Shown: one piece after another, positions 5,665-5,670 of the stretch
Numbering within the stretch: position 1 is the stretch's first letter
How the letters are laid out: the number at the start of each line of letters is the position of its first letter
NCBI GenBank assembly: GCA_031286975.1
Contig: JAITTM010000226.1
Span: 1-5,670 of the forward strand
DNA: 5,670 nucleotides
DNA from: Coriobacteriales bacterium
GTDB lineage: Bacteria; Actinomycetota; Coriobacteriia; Coriobacteriales; UBA8131
Direction of reading: 5' to 3'
The notes under the pieces: generated by a model
Seen by the model: the letters and a program-made list of their open reading frames with translations, nothing else
What the model was told of the DNA's origin: nothing
Database searches by the model: none
Translations under genes and position numbers: made by a program

Positions 5665-5670
5665 GCAAAG
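5661..5670 (+). CDS. Start of a downstream gene, cut by window edge (possibly miaA)
   Basis: GTG at 5661-5663 overlaps the miaB TGA (5662-5664) as GTGA and opens a frame GTG-AGC-AAA. A strong GAGGGG (5646-5651) lies nine bases upstream, a good Shine-Dalgarno position. Only three codons are visible, so the product cannot be identified. MiaA, which makes the i6A37 substrate of MiaB, often sits next to miaB and is the natural guess, from context only. Confidence 0.45.

Overview
The window holds five substantial genes and the first codons of a sixth, in two divergent blocks. The DNA is fairly GC-rich, with strong G/C preference at third codon positions, GTG and TTG starts and overlapping GTGA stop/start junctions. 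A SpoVS homologue beside a MiaB homologue is an arrangement I know from Firmicutes. The base composition and surface-polysaccharide gene types would also suit a high-GC Gram-positive such as a coriobacterial actinobacterium. That placement is an inference and is weak.

Left block (minus strand, 2264 down to 1): a family-2 glycosyltransferase of the rhamnosyltransferase type, followed by a multi-pass DUF2142 membrane protein that overlaps it by 4 bp and runs off the window edge. The DUF2142 gene is easy to miss because it has no stop inside the window and starts with GTG. It is nevertheless open for all 499 visible codons. Both genes look like parts of a cell-surface polysaccharide locus.

Centre (2265-2473): a 209-bp divergent intergenic region with two short tandem-repeat arrays (11 bp x2 and 12 bp x4). 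To its right is a WecA/TagO-type polyprenyl-phosphate sugar-1-phosphate transferase, the kind of enzyme that starts lipid-linked glycan synthesis. A plausible division of labour is that the WecA-like enzyme primes the lipid carrier, the GT2 enzyme adds a sugar on the cytoplasmic face, and the DUF2142 protein acts in or across the membrane.

Right block (plus strand, 3617-5670): a 222-bp intergenic region with a good promoter candidate overlapped by a 12-bp-arm inverted repeat, then spoVS, then miaB (tRNA methylthiotransferase), then a gene starting at the last bases of miaB. That last gene may be miaA, but only 10 bases are visible. The miaB product carries an unusual insertion, about 36 residues long by cysteine spacing, built partly from a nine-unit hexanucleotide repeat (Glu-Arg/His dipeptides).

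No RNA genes, mobile elements or CRISPR arrays were seen, and no stretch over 300 bases lacks a gene. I found no clear case for a wholly new system. The most distinctive features are the repeat-built insertion in MiaB, the operator-like dyad on the spoVS promoter, and the number of short tandem repeats of different unit lengths (6, 9, 10, 11 and 12 bp).
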